Source: Maricaulis sp. (lineage in GTDB: Bacteria > Pseudomonadota > Alphaproteobacteria > Caulobacterales > Maricaulaceae). From it: a stretch of DNA of 58,836 nt. The notes under the pieces are model-generated. The model searched no databases. It had not been told where the DNA came from and saw only the letters and a program-made list of their open reading frames with translations. Numbering within the stretch: the first letter of the stretch is position 1; each line of letters starts with the position of its first letter. Below, in pieces: positions 34,359 to 43,416 of this stretch. The DNA lies in contig JAQXCQ010000101.1 in NCBI GenBank assembly GCA_029251785.1, positions 1-58,836 on the forward strand, given 5' to 3'. Position numbers and translations under genes: made by a program.

Positions 34359-37127
34359 TTATTTTCCGAACAGACCGGTGCGATTCCACCAGCCTTTGCG
34401 TTGTGGCTTGTCGGATTTTTCAGCCTCGGCAGGCGCCGGTGTGGCATCTGTCTTTGGCTCAGCGGCAGCCTTTTCCTTCGCAGCCTTTGGTTTCGCCTTG
34501 GCACGTGTGCGTGGTTTTGCCTTGGGCTTTTCTTCGGTGGCGGCATCGTCAGTTTTTGATTCGGACGGGGCCTCGGTTGCGGTGTCGGATGTGGCTTCCG
34601 CTGCAGGCTCTGCCTTTTTGCGACGGGTCCGACGCTTTGGCTTTGCCGGTGCGTCATCGTCGCCGTCAGCGGCAGGCGACGTCGCGGTGCTGGTCTCCTC
34701 AGCCTTCGCCTCGGATGCGTCCGCATCGGCCTTCTTGCGCGGGCGCCGGGTTCGACGTTTGGGCTTGTCATCACTGACAGCCTCATCAGATGCAGGGGCA
34801 TCAGGCGTGGCTTCGGCAGTGCTTGTGTCAGCCGAACTGTCAGTGTTGGCTGCATCTTCGGCTTTGCGGCGACGACGCGGACGGCGACGCTTGCTGCCAT
34901 CCTTTGGTGAGGAATCGCCGGTTTCGGAACCTTCAGCCTGCGCCGGTACGGGGGCTTCGGTTTCACCAGATTCAGCACTATTTTCGGACGCCTCATTGGC
35001 CTCAGCTGATGCATTGGCTGCATTCTCTGCAGATTCAGCATTATTGCCCCGGCGACGTCCACGACCACCGCGTCTTCCACGACGGCGACGACGTGGCTGC
35101 TCTTCACCGTCTGCGGTTGGCGTCTCCGCATCACCTTCGGCTTTGGTCTCGGCTGGTGCTTCGCCGTCATCGGCCGTTTCTGCGGTGGTATTATTATCTT
35201 CGCCGGAACCAGACCCGCGACGACGGCGACGACGCCGACGTTTGCGTCCACCGGTTTCAGACGTACCGCCTTCATCAGAGGATTGTGTTTCTGTTTCGGC
35301 TTCGACTTCAGACGTATCGATTTCCTCGACGGACTCCACAGAAAGCGGTGCGATCACCAATTCCTCGCCGGCCTTGCGGGTTTCCAGTGGCTCGAGGGTA
35401 AAATCAGGCATGTTGAGCGTGTCGTCCGACGCGACGCTGACGCGCATTTCGAAATTCGCCTCGATAGACAGAAGATGGTCACGCTTGTCATTGAGAAGGT
35501 AAAGAACAACGGCAGTGGGTGCCGTCAGACGGATACGCTTGGAGCGCCCTTTCAGGCCTTCTTCTTCCAACCCACGCAGAGCGACTAGGGCACTGGATTC
35601 CACCGAGCGCACATGTCCAATACCCTGACAGGTCGGACAGATGTGGGTCGAGCCTTCCAGGATTGATGAGCGGCGCCGTTGCCGGGAGATTTCCATCAAA
35701 CCAAATTGCGAAATGCGTCCGACCTGTAATCGGGCCCGATCGCGCTTGAGCACGTCTTTCATGCGCTTCTCGACGGCGCGATTGTTTCGGTTTTCATCCA
35801 TATCGATGAAATCGATAACAATAAGTCCGGCGAGATCGCGGAGACGCATTTGGCGTGCGACTTCGGTGGCAGCCTCAAGATTGGTCTTGAGCGCTGTTGT
35901 TTCGATATTTCGTTCGCGGGTCGAACGGCCTGAGTTGACGTCTACCGAGACAAGGGCCTCGGTTGGATTGATGACCAAATATCCGCCAGATTTGAGCGGT
36001 ACAGTTGGTGAATAATTGGCCTCAAGCTGAGTTTCGACACGATGGCGCAGGAAAAGCGGCACGCTTTCCTTGTAGTGCTGCACATTCTTTGCGTGGCTCG
36101 GCATGAGCATTTTCATAAACGCCTTGGCTTCCTTGTAGGCGGCATCGCCCTGTACAAGAACGCCATCGATTTCCTTGTCATACATGTCGCGAATGGCGCG
36201 TTTGACCAGGTTGCCTTCTTCATAGATCAGGCTTGGCGCGACCGATTTGAGAGTCAGCTCGCGGATATTTTCCCATAGGCGCGTCAGATAATCGGCATCA
36301 CGTCGAATTTCGACCTTCGTGCGGCTGGCACCGGCCGTGCGGATAATCAGGCCAACGCCCTTCGGCAATTCAAGTTCGCTGACGACTGATTTCAGACGTT
36401 TGCGATCAGAGACATTGGAGATTTTCCGTGAAATCCCGCCGCCACGTGGCGTGTTTGGCATCAAGACGCAATATCGACCTGCCAATGACAGATAGGTCGT
36501 CAGAGCCGCGCCCTTATTGCCGCGCTCTTCTTTTGCGGCCTGCACCAGCAGGACCTGACGGCGTTTAATGACTTCCTGAATTTTGTACTTGCGATAGAGC
36601 TGGCGGCGACGGCGCGCGGCTTTTTGCTCGTCCACGTCGTCTTCATCGTCGTCAGAGCTGTCATTGCTCTCGACGGCTTCAGCTGCATCGTCGTCTGACT
36701 CGCTGCCATCATTTTCGACATCACCATCTTCACCAGATGCTTCTGTCTCGTCGGTGGATTCGTCAGTTTCCTTGGATGCCTTGGAGGTGGAATCACTCGA
36801 TTCGGCCTTGGCATCCGCCTCTGCCTCTTCTTCAGCCACGGCTGTGGCCTCTTCTTCGGCCAGAGCGAGCCGATCCTCGTGAGGGATCTGATAGTAATCC
36901 GGGTGGATTTCATTGAAGGCGAGGAAGCCGTGGCGATTGCCGCCATATTCGACGAAAGCCGCTTGTAGAGAGGGCTCGACACGCGTGACTTTGGCCAGAT
37001 AAATATTTCCTCGAATTGGCTTTCTAGCCGCCGATTCGAAATCAAATTCCTCGACTTTAGTTCCGTCTACGACGACGACGCGGGTCTCTTCCGAGTGCCC
37101 GGCATCGATCAACATTTTCTTCGACAT
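34359..37127 (-). CDS. rne: Ribonuclease E
   Basis: An essential endoribonuclease and degradosome scaffold, 922 residues. The N-terminal catalytic half has the S1 domain interrupted at about 85-170 by a very acidic Ser/Asp/Glu insert, typical of alphaproteobacterial RNase E. The DNase I-like site has VSVDVNSGRSTRERNIE and GLIVIDFIDMDENRNNRAVE (the two catalytic Asp), and the Zn-link is CPTCQG. The C-terminal 320 residues are low-complexity, alternating Ala/Glu/Asp stretches with at least five Arg/Lys clusters (RRRRRRRRG, RRGRRGGRGRRRG, KRRRPRRRRK, KRRTRRPRKK, KRRTRRKK) that should bind RNA. The end, KGWWNRTGLFGK, holds the GWW motif that binds PNPase in Caulobacter. The start follows an AGGAG site partly held in a hairpin. 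Confidence 0.97.
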   Translation of the reverse strand: MSKKMLIDAGHSEETRVVVVDGTKVEEFDFESAARKPIRGNIYLAKVTRVEPSLQAAFVEYGGNRHGFLAFNEIHPDYYQIPHEDRLALAEEEATAVAEEEAEADAKAESSDSTSKASKETDESTDETEASGEDGDVENDGSESDDDAAEAVESNDSSDDDEDDVDEQKAARRRRQLYRKYKIQEVIKRRQVLLVQAAKEERGNKGAALTTYLSLAGRYCVLMPNTPRGGGISRKISNVSDRKRLKSVVSELELPKGVGLIIRTAGASRTKVEIRRDADYLTRLWENIRELTLKSVAPSLIYEEGNLVKRAIRDMYDKEIDGVLVQGDAAYKEAKAFMKMLMPSHAKNVQHYKESVPLFLRHRVETQLEANYSPTVPLKSGGYLVINPTEALVSVDVNSGRSTRERNIETTALKTNLEAATEVARQMRLRDLAGLIVIDFIDMDENRNNRAVEKRMKDVLKRDRARLQVGRISQFGLMEISRQRRRSSILEGSTHICPTCQGIGHVRSVESSALVALRGLEEEGLKGRSKRIRLTAPTAVVLYLLNDKRDHLLSIEANFEMRVSVASDDTLNMPDFTLEPLETRKAGEELVIAPLSVESVEEIDTSEVEAETETQSSDEGGTSETGGRKRRRRRRRRGSGSGEDNNTTAETADDGEAPAETKAEGDAETPTADGEEQPRRRRRGRRGGRGRRRGNNAESAENAANASAEANEASENSAESGETEAPVPAQAEGSETGDSSPKDGSKRRRPRRRRKAEDAANTDSSADTSTAEATPDAPASDEAVSDDKPKRRTRRPRKKADADASEAKAEETSTATSPAADGDDDAPAKPKRRTRRKKAEPAAEATSDTATEAPSESKTDDAATEEKPKAKPRTRAKAKPKAAKEKAAAEPKTDATPAPAEAEKSDKPQRKGWWNRTGLFGK

Positions 37128-37610
37128 AAAAGGGGTCTCCTGCGCACGCAGGCGGGCGTTGCACCATCGTAATTGTGGGCAAAACGCACCGTCGCGGCGA
37201 ACGCGCGGAACGCGAACTCATCTGTTCAAATCTTGAACCCGTAATGAGACGCGCTGAGCGCATAGGCAAAAATTCCAAAAGCGCCATTCGTCGGCAATTG
37301 CCATTGCGAAGAGGGCGCGGCGGTCGGGACCGGGGAGCACATCATCGTGTCCGCGGCTGAATTCAGCGGGTCGGCGAAACCTAAATAAGGCTTGCCTCGT
37401 CGCGCTTTGCGATCATTCGTATCCGCATTCAAAACAGATCGGTCGCCAAAGCAAAAGCAACATGCAACATTCGTTCTCGGAAGGAAAGCGTCTCACGCGG
37501 TAAACGTGTTGATCAAATTGGATGATACCCATCAACTAAACGTCAATGACCTCCGTGTATTGTGCTTTAAAAGACATATGCCGAATCACGGCGGGATAGA
37601 TGGTGTGAAG
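37128..37610. other. 483-bp divergent region between rne and amiC
   Basis: No supported gene is present; weak frames on both strands lack start signals and family features. The rne-proximal part must be its leader, and the hairpin at 37139-37152 is the only clear element there. An imperfect GTTGAT...ATCAAC inverted pair lies in the last 120 bp before amiC. Long leaders are common for rne because the enzyme regulates its own mRNA, but I see no direct homology to the E. coli leader stem-loops. Confidence 0.5.
37139..37152 (-). promoter_or_regulatory. Hairpin occluding the rne ribosome-binding site
   Basis: On the minus strand CCTGC-GTGC-GCAGG forms a 5-bp stem with a 4-nt loop, and its 3' arm contains the first bases of the AGGAG Shine-Dalgarno, which continues to about 37136. 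The rne ATG is at 37127. The hairpin is short, so it may be only a modest brake on initiation. Confidence 0.4.
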
Positions 37611-38828
37611 ATGCGTGTAATGCGGATTCTTATTGCCCTTGCAGGGGCATTGCTCGTGACGTCAGGGGCGTTTGCGAACGAAACGATCAAAAATGTTCGT
37701 TTCGGCGTCGAAGGCGCGCGTACCCGCATTGTCATTGAGGTGGAAAACTCCACTGAGTTTCGTGCATTCACCCTCGATGATTATACCGACCGCCTGGTCG
37801 TAGACCTGCCAGCCTTGCAATGGGCTGTGAGCGGTTTGAGTGAAGGGCAGGGCATTGGCCACGGGCTCATTAATAATTTCCATTTCGAGAATAATTCCGC
37901 AGACAGTTCCCGCTTGGTGTTTGAGCTGGATCATCCTGCATTGATCACTGCACAATTTGCTCTTGAACCGGCGACCTATGGTGGAAACCATCGCCTGGTC
38001 ATCGACGTTGAGAGTACTGATGCAGCGAGTTTTGCCAGCGCGTCAGGCTTCCACCAGACCCGCGCTGGAGGTCTGGACTCGCTGATCGCCGAGCGCGTAG
38101 AGGCGGTCTATACGCCAGTTGAGCGCGAACGTCGCGTTGTGGTGATTGATGCCGGTCATGGTGGTCATGATCCTGGCGCTACCGGCCGAGGCGGCACACA
38201 TGAAGAAACAGTGACGCTTGCAGCGGCGCGGGAATTGCGCCGGCAATTGATTGCGACGGGGCGCTATGATGTGTTTCTGACGCGGGATGGCGATGCCTAC
38301 CGAACGCTGCAGCAGCGTGTCCAGGTCGCAGCGGATGTGCGTGCCGATTTGTTTTTGTCATTGCACGCGGACTCGGTGCCGACAAATTCCAACGCGCGGG
38401 GCGCGGCAGTTTATACGCTCAACGATCGCGCAGAAGGTCGGGCCCGAAACATGGCGCTCCAGGAAGAAGCGCGGTCCGGGCAGGCGGATGTGAATAATAT
38501 TCTTGTCTCGCTGGAATTACGTATGAAGCGCAATCAGTCTTCTGCCTTCGCTGAGGTTCTGCTGGATAATTTGCGCTCGGCAGGGCCGCTCTTGGGAAAT
38601 CCACACCGACAGGAAAATTTCTACGTGCTGCTGGACAGCCGGGTCCCTGCCGTGCTGCTGGAAATGGGCTTTTTGTCCAACCGTTCGGACGAGGCGAATT
38701 TGACGTCTCCGGCCATGCGTCGACGTCAGATGACGGCGGTGTCTGAAGCGATCGACAGCTATTTCCTCGGACGTGGTGACATCAATGAGGGACAGGAAAC
38801 CTATTCGGACCTGCGCCCCGCGCCCTGA
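37611..38828 (+). CDS. amiC: N-acetylmuramoyl-L-alanine amidase with AMIN domain (AmiC type)
   Basis: A 405-residue periplasmic zinc amidase that cuts septal peptidoglycan during cell separation. The ATG at 37611 starts a signal peptide (MRVMRILIALAGALLVTSGA, cleaved after FA). An AMIN domain covers about 25-140 (VRFGVEGARTRIVIEVENST...FTLDDYTDRLVVDLP). The Amidase_3 domain has VVVIDAGHGGHDPGATG (first zinc His), the Glu in GGTHEETVTLAAARELRRQL, FLSLHADS (third His) and VPAVLLEMGFLSN with the catalytic Glu. The helix that autoinhibits E. coli amidases may correspond to the region around NMALQEEARSGQADVNN. Order amiC-mrcA-prfB is widely conserved in the class. Confidence 0.96.
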   Translation: MRVMRILIALAGALLVTSGAFANETIKNVRFGVEGARTRIVIEVENSTEFRAFTLDDYTDRLVVDLPALQWAVSGLSEGQGIGHGLINNFHFENNSADSSRLVFELDHPALITAQFALEPATYGGNHRLVIDVESTDAASFASASGFHQTRAGGLDSLIAERVEAVYTPVERERRVVVIDAGHGGHDPGATGRGGTHEETVTLAAARELRRQLIATGRYDVFLTRDGDAYRTLQQRVQVAADVRADLFLSLHADSVPTNSNARGAAVYTLNDRAEGRARNMALQEEARSGQADVNNILVSLELRMKRNQSSAFAEVLLDNLRSAGPLLGNPHRQENFYVLLDSRVPAVLLEMGFLSNRSDEANLTSPAMRRRQMTAVSEAIDSYFLGRGDINEGQETYSDLRPAP

Positions 38829-38925
38829 AACGCTTCCCAGCAGCGCCCACTCCGGCCATAATGCTGCCGTGAGGCGATGATTTTTAGCGAAATCAAACCT
38901 GTGTGACGACGGCCTAGAGGGCGTA

Positions 38926-41544
38926 ATGAAAATATTTACTCTGCGTAACACGCTGTTTGCAGCGAAGTGGGGCGCTATTGTCGCCGCTGTTGGTGCTGTC
39001 GTGGGCTTTGTTGTGGTTGCGGTTTACGTCGTCCGCGTGACCGAAGACTTGCCACCTTTTGAGCAACTCGCCGAATATGAGCCGCCGGTGATGAGCCGGG
39101 TTCATGCCGGTGACGGTATGCTGATCGCGGAATATGCCCGTGAACACCGCGTGTTTGTTCCGATCGATAATATTCCACAGGAATTGGTTCACGCTTTTAT
39201 TTCGGCGGAAGATAAGAATTTTTACGATCACGGCGGTCTGGATTTCCGCGGCATTCTTCGCGCGATGATTTCAAATGTCGGAAATATAATGTCCGGGCGT
39301 CGCCTTGAAGGTGCGTCAACAATTACACAACAGGTTGCGAAAAATTTTCTGCTCTCCAGTGAGCAGCGCATGGCGCGAAAAGTGCGCGAAATGGTGTTGT
39401 CACGACGGATCGAGCGGGCCTTCACCAAGGATGAAATTCTCGAACTTTATCTGAACGAAATTTATCTGGGCAATCGTGCCTATGGCATCGCCGCCGCAGC
39501 GCTGAATTATTTTGGCAAGTCGCTCGATGAACTGGAATTGCATGAGATTGCTTACCTTGCTGTGCTGCCAAAGGGTCCGGCAAATTATCACCCGCAGCGT
39601 CACCCGGAGGCGGCAATTGCGCGCCGGAATTGGGTGCTCTCCCGTATGGTTGTTAATGGGTATGTCACCCAAGCAGAGGCAGACGAGGCCGCCGCTCAAC
39701 CTTTGCAAGTCACGGAACGACTGTCGGGTGCGACGTATGTGGCCGCGGAGTATTTCGTTGAGAATGTGCGCCGCGAAGTGTTCTCACTCTACGGTGAGGA
39801 TGAGCTCTATGAAGGCGGGTTGTCGATCCGCACAACGCTCGACACAACCATGCAAATCGCCGCGCGCCGGGCCTTGCGTGATGGTCTGGAGACGTATGAC
39901 CGACGTCACGGTTATCGCGGCGCCCTGTCCAATGTGATCGTCGCTTCGCAAGAGGCTGTTGCCGCGGCGGCCGACAACCCCGACCCGGATGCGGACATTG
40001 TTGAACCCTTGCCGGATAATTGGACAGAAGACTGGGTCGAGGCCCTGTCTGGGGCCAGCATACCACGTGATCTTGATGACGGATGGTTACCAGCCGTGGT
40101 GCTGGCCGTCAGAGACGAGGTTGTCAGTCTCGGATTTCTTGATGGAGAAACCGGTCGTTTAATGCTCGCTGAATTGGAGTGGGCTCGAGAAAATTTGGCG
40201 GATGGTGAGGTCGGCCCTTTTATTGAAGCCGCCGGTGAAGTTTTGAGCGTCGGTGATGTGATCCTCGCGGAGAGGCTGGCACCGGATGAAGGGGACGCGA
40301 CTGATGCTGATCCCGCCGGGACCGACCAATACGCGCTGCGACAGGTACCCGCGATCAACGGGGCTATCATGGCGATGGATCCCCATACCGGCCGCGTATT
40401 GGCCATGATGGGTGGTTACAGTTTCCAACACAGCCAGTTCAATCGCGCTACCCAGGCGCGGCGGCAGCCGGGTTCGGCGTTCAAGCCATTTGTTTATGCG
40501 GCCGCCCTCGATAATGGATACACGCCAGCGAGCTTGATTTTGGATGCTCCCTTCATTGCGACAGGCGGTGAAGATGAGCGGTTTTACATGCCTTCCAATT
40601 ATTCTGGCCGCTATTACGGCATGTCGACCTTGCGCCTTGGACTGGAGCAATCTCGAAATGTGATGACCGTACGTCTGGCTCAGGAAATGGGTATGCGACC
40701 GATCACCGAATATGGTGAGCGCTTTGGAATTTATGACGACCTTGAGCCCGTTCTGGCTATGTCTTTGGGCGCTGGTGAGACGACGCTTTATCGGCTGATT
40801 TCGGCCTATGCGGCTTTGGTCAATGGCGGCCGCCGTGTTGAACCAACAATTCTTGACCGGGTTCAGGATCGCACGGGCGCGACAATTTACGCCCATGAGG
40901 TTCGGGAGTGCGAGAATTGTGATGCTGAAATGTGGAACGTCGACCTGTTTGAGCCGGAGTTTCCGGAAACGCGCGAAGCGATCATTGATGAGGTCACCGC
41001 GTATCAGACGGTTCATATGCTCGAGGGTGTTGTGCAGAGTGGGACGGGGGCTGCCTTGCGGTCGCTCGGGCGACCTCTGGCGGGCAAGACGGGAACAACC
41101 AACGACTTTCGTGACGCGTGGTTCGTGGGCTTTGCGCCGGATTTGATTGTTGGCGTGTATGTCGGTTTTGATACGCCGTTCAAGCTTGGTGCTCGCGAAG
41201 CGGGTGGCCGCGTGGCGGCGCCGATTGTCCGGGATTTTCTCGGCACGGCCCTGGAGCGCTTTCCAGTGGCACCCTTCCGCGTTCCTGAGGGCGTGCGCCT
41301 GGTGCCAATTGATCGCCGGACCGGTGAGCCGGGCGTGTTGGGGCAATCCCTGGTGATTCTTGAAGCTTTCCGCCCGGGTTCGGAGCCATCTCGTCAGGAC
41401 ATTCTGGAAGAAAGCGGTCTGAGCTTTGCCCGATCGAACAGCGAAATAGACGGCTCTGCCGAATTTGAATTAGACGAAAATGGCCTCCCGATTATTCCTG
41501 AAGAAGAACCGGAAGAGGAAGAGGATCTGGGTGGTCTGTACTGA
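38926..41544 (+). CDS. mrcA: Penicillin-binding protein 1A (bifunctional)
   Basis: A class A PBP of 872 residues that polymerises glycan strands and cross-links them. There is a single N-terminal membrane helix (about 12-36). The GT51 domain has ISAEDKNFYDHGGLDFRGI with the catalytic Glu, GASTITQQVAKN and RKVREMVLSRRIER. An OB-like insert (about 330-470) carries an acidic stretch. The transpeptidase domain has SxxK in PGSAFKPFVYAAAL (Ser about 517), an SxN-type region near GLEQSRNVMTVRLA, and KTGTT at about 721. The C terminus is acidic (EEEPEEEEDLGGLY). It lies downstream of amiC by 97 bp and upstream of prfB. Confidence 0.97.
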   Translation: MKIFTLRNTLFAAKWGAIVAAVGAVVGFVVVAVYVVRVTEDLPPFEQLAEYEPPVMSRVHAGDGMLIAEYAREHRVFVPIDNIPQELVHAFISAEDKNFYDHGGLDFRGILRAMISNVGNIMSGRRLEGASTITQQVAKNFLLSSEQRMARKVREMVLSRRIERAFTKDEILELYLNEIYLGNRAYGIAAAALNYFGKSLDELELHEIAYLAVLPKGPANYHPQRHPEAAIARRNWVLSRMVVNGYVTQAEADEAAAQPLQVTERLSGATYVAAEYFVENVRREVFSLYGEDELYEGGLSIRTTLDTTMQIAARRALRDGLETYDRRHGYRGALSNVIVASQEAVAAAADNPDPDADIVEPLPDNWTEDWVEALSGASIPRDLDDGWLPAVVLAVRDEVVSLGFLDGETGRLMLAELEWARENLADGEVGPFIEAAGEVLSVGDVILAERLAPDEGDATDADPAGTDQYALRQVPAINGAIMAMDPHTGRVLAMMGGYSFQHSQFNRATQARRQPGSAFKPFVYAAALDNGYTPASLILDAPFIATGGEDERFYMPSNYSGRYYGMSTLRLGLEQSRNVMTVRLAQEMGMRPITEYGERFGIYDDLEPVLAMSLGAGETTLYRLISAYAALVNGGRRVEPTILDRVQDRTGATIYAHEVRECENCDAEMWNVDLFEPEFPETREAIIDEVTAYQTVHMLEGVVQSGTGAALRSLGRPLAGKTGTTNDFRDAWFVGFAPDLIVGVYVGFDTPFKLGAREAGGRVAAPIVRDFLGTALERFPVAPFRVPEGVRLVPIDRRTGEPGVLGQSLVILEAFRPGSEPSRQDILEESGLSFARSNSEIDGSAEFELDENGLPIIPEEEPEEEEDLGGLY

Positions 41545-41619
41545 TCATCTTGTGTGTCTCTTCGGACGTCTGTATCCCGGAGTCTGAAAGCTTTTAGCTG
41601 ATTCAGAAAGAGCGTGATC

Positions 41620-42739
41620 ATGCGTGCAGACATCCAGAGCCAGTCCGATGAAATCCAGCAGGCAATCGACCTGCTGAGGAGGCGTCTTTGACTGGGATAC
41701 CGCCCAGAAACGTCTTGATGAACTGACCGCCCGCTCAGAGGCACCAGATTTCTGGAATGACGCCGCCAAGGCTCAGGAGCTCATGCGCGAGCGCAACAAG
41801 CTCGACAATTCCATGACCGTCATCATCTCTGCTGAAACCGAATTGGCTGATACGCTGGAGCTGATCGAAATGGCGGAAATGGAGGATGATGCCAGCATTA
41901 TCGACGAGGCGGCCGAAACCCTGACGGCGCTCGGCGCGATTATGCGTCGTGCTGAACTGGAAGCGCTGTTGTCGGGTGAGGCGGATGGCAATGACGCCTA
42001 CATAGAAATACACCCCGGTGCTGGCGGCACTGAGGCCCAGGACTGGGCTGCGATGGTAACGCGGATGTATGCGCGCTGGTCGCGGGCGCACAAATACAAG
42101 GTTGAGGTGATTGAGGAACAGGCGGGTGAAGAGGCTGGGCTGAAATCCTGCACGCTGCTGGTGTCTGGCGAAAATGCCTATGGCTGGCTGAAGACCGAAG
42201 CCGGTGTCCATCGGCTGGTCCGCATTTCTCCCTACGATTCAAGTGCGCGTCGCCACACCAGTTTCGCCAGTGTGTGGGTGTATCCTCTGATCGATGACAC
42301 CATCGAGATCGATATCGTTGAGAGTGATGTCCGCACCGATACCTATCGTGCCTCCGGAGCCGGTGGTCAGCACATCAATAAGACCGACAGCGCGGTACGC
42401 TTGACGCACGAGCCGACCGGTATTGTGGTGCAATGTCAGAATGATCGCTCGCAGCACAAAAACCGGGCGATGGCCTGGGACATGTTACGGGCGCGCCTGT
42501 ACGAAGCGGAATTGCAAAGACGCGAGGAAGCGGCGCAGAGCGAAGCGGATAACAAGTCAGATATTGGCTGGGGTCACCAGATCCGATCCTATGTGTTGCA
42601 GCCCTATCAGATGGTCAAGGATTTGCGCACAAATGTGGAAACCTCCAATACTGGCGCGGTGTTGGACGGTGATCTAGATGATTTTATGGCGGCAGCACTT
42701 GCCGCGCGGGTTGGCAGTGAGGAAGAGGTTGATGCCTGA
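41620..42739 (+). CDS. prfB: Peptide chain release factor 2 (programmed +1 frameshift)
   Basis: RF2, terminating at UGA and UAA. The gene is in two frames. The first 23 codons (41620-41688, [20 protein letters not shown] then RRL) end at an in-frame TGA at 41689-41691; reading resumes +1 at GAC (41690) with [12 protein letters not shown] and continues to 42739, giving about 372 residues. The stop-recognition tripeptide is SPY in [15 protein letters not shown], where E. coli has SPF. The GGQ catalytic loop is [16 protein letters not shown]. Free RF2 level sets the frameshift frequency, so the gene is autoregulated. It follows mrcA by 75 bp and ends at a bidirectional terminator. Confidence 0.97.
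41677..41692 (+). promoter_or_regulatory. RF2 programmed +1 frameshift site
   Basis: AGGAGG (41677-41682), a 3-nt spacer CGT, the slip codon CTT, the TGA stop and a following C reproduce the classical prfB recoding signal: an internal Shine-Dalgarno three bases before CUU UGA C. The +1 frame joins exactly to the RF2 body. Confidence 0.97.
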
Positions 42740-42836
42740 ATCACCTGTGACATTTCAATCAGACCCATTGCTGGATTAAGCACAATGATTTCGCGTGCCT
42801 GCGTCTCAAGGGCGGTGTCGAATTTTACAAAATTAC

Positions 42837-42880
42837 AAAAAAAAGACCGATGATGCGGATTGCATCACCGGTCTTTTTTG
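42837..42880. terminator. Bidirectional terminator between prfB and the bactofilin gene
   Basis: The arms AAAAAAGACCG-A-TGATGC and GCATCA-C-CGGTCTTTTTT (about 42839-42856 and 42862-42879) form an 18-bp stem with one mismatch. A-runs and T-runs outside serve both converging genes. Confidence 0.9.
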
Positions 42881-42894
42881 TGATTTGCCGCAGG

Positions 42895-43416
42895 TTAGCC
42901 GGCTGACTTATTGGCTGCCATAGGTGGCTCCAAAGATGACAGCGTCGGCTGTTTGGAAGAAGACGGTTTGCTCTCGGACTTTGGAGCGGAAGTTGTGGGG
43001 CCCGACTTTTCATTCAGCGGATCGGACGAATAGCGGCAATGGCCATCAAAGATCGCGCCGCTTTCAACCGAGAGCGCCGCGTGAACAATGTCACCTTCGA
43101 TACGGGCTGTCGCTGCGAGTTGGACCTGACGGGCGCTAACGCTGCCATTGACGCGGCCGCGGATGACGACCGTTTCCGCCAGCACTTCACCGGTTACGGC
43201 GGCTTCCTCGCCGATGATCAGCGATCCGGCGCGAACATCACCTTCAACGGATCCGTCGAGTTGCACTTCGCCTTCGGAATTAATGGATCCGGTGATTACG
43301 ACGTCACTGGACAGGATTGAGGGGGCTCTAGATTTCATGTTGGACCTTTTTGGTGAAGCACCAGATTGAGCTATCTGGTCGTTTTGCGAGAGGTCTTTGT
43401 TACTCTTGTTGAACAT
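42895..43416 (-). CDS. Bactofilin (polymer-forming cytoskeletal protein)
   Basis: A 173-residue bactofilin. The right-handed beta-helix core (about 33-135) reads APSILSSDVVITGSINSEGE, VQLDGSVEGDVRAGSLIIGE and TVVIRGRVNGSVSARQVQLA, with the family's periodic hydrophobic and Gly spacing. N- and C-terminal tails are disordered, Ser/Pro/Lys-rich. Bactofilins polymerise without nucleotide at the membrane and recruit peptidoglycan enzymes. It overlaps the M23 peptidase gene upstream by 17 bp, the bactofilin-M23 pairing seen across Caulobacterales relatives. An internal ATG at 43338 would give a shorter form. Confidence 0.95.
   Translation of the reverse strand: MFNKSNKDLSQNDQIAQSGASPKRSNMKSRAPSILSSDVVITGSINSEGEVQLDGSVEGDVRAGSLIIGEEAAVTGEVLAETVVIRGRVNGSVSARQVQLAATARIEGDIVHAALSVESGAIFDGHCRYSSDPLNEKSGPTTSAPKSESKPSSSKQPTLSSLEPPMAANKSAG

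Noticed and set aside
34247-35275. In-frame upstream extension of the M48 protease gene through rne
   Set aside because: It reads the rne tail in the wrong frame (Pro/Arg/Lys-rich nonsense), while the ATG at 34246 gives a clean signal peptide.
34300-35502. Long open frame (400 codons) on the plus strand opposite the rne 3' end
   Set aside because: It is Ser/Ala/Arg low-complexity and arises from the biased codons of the RNase E tail on the other strand; it has no family features.
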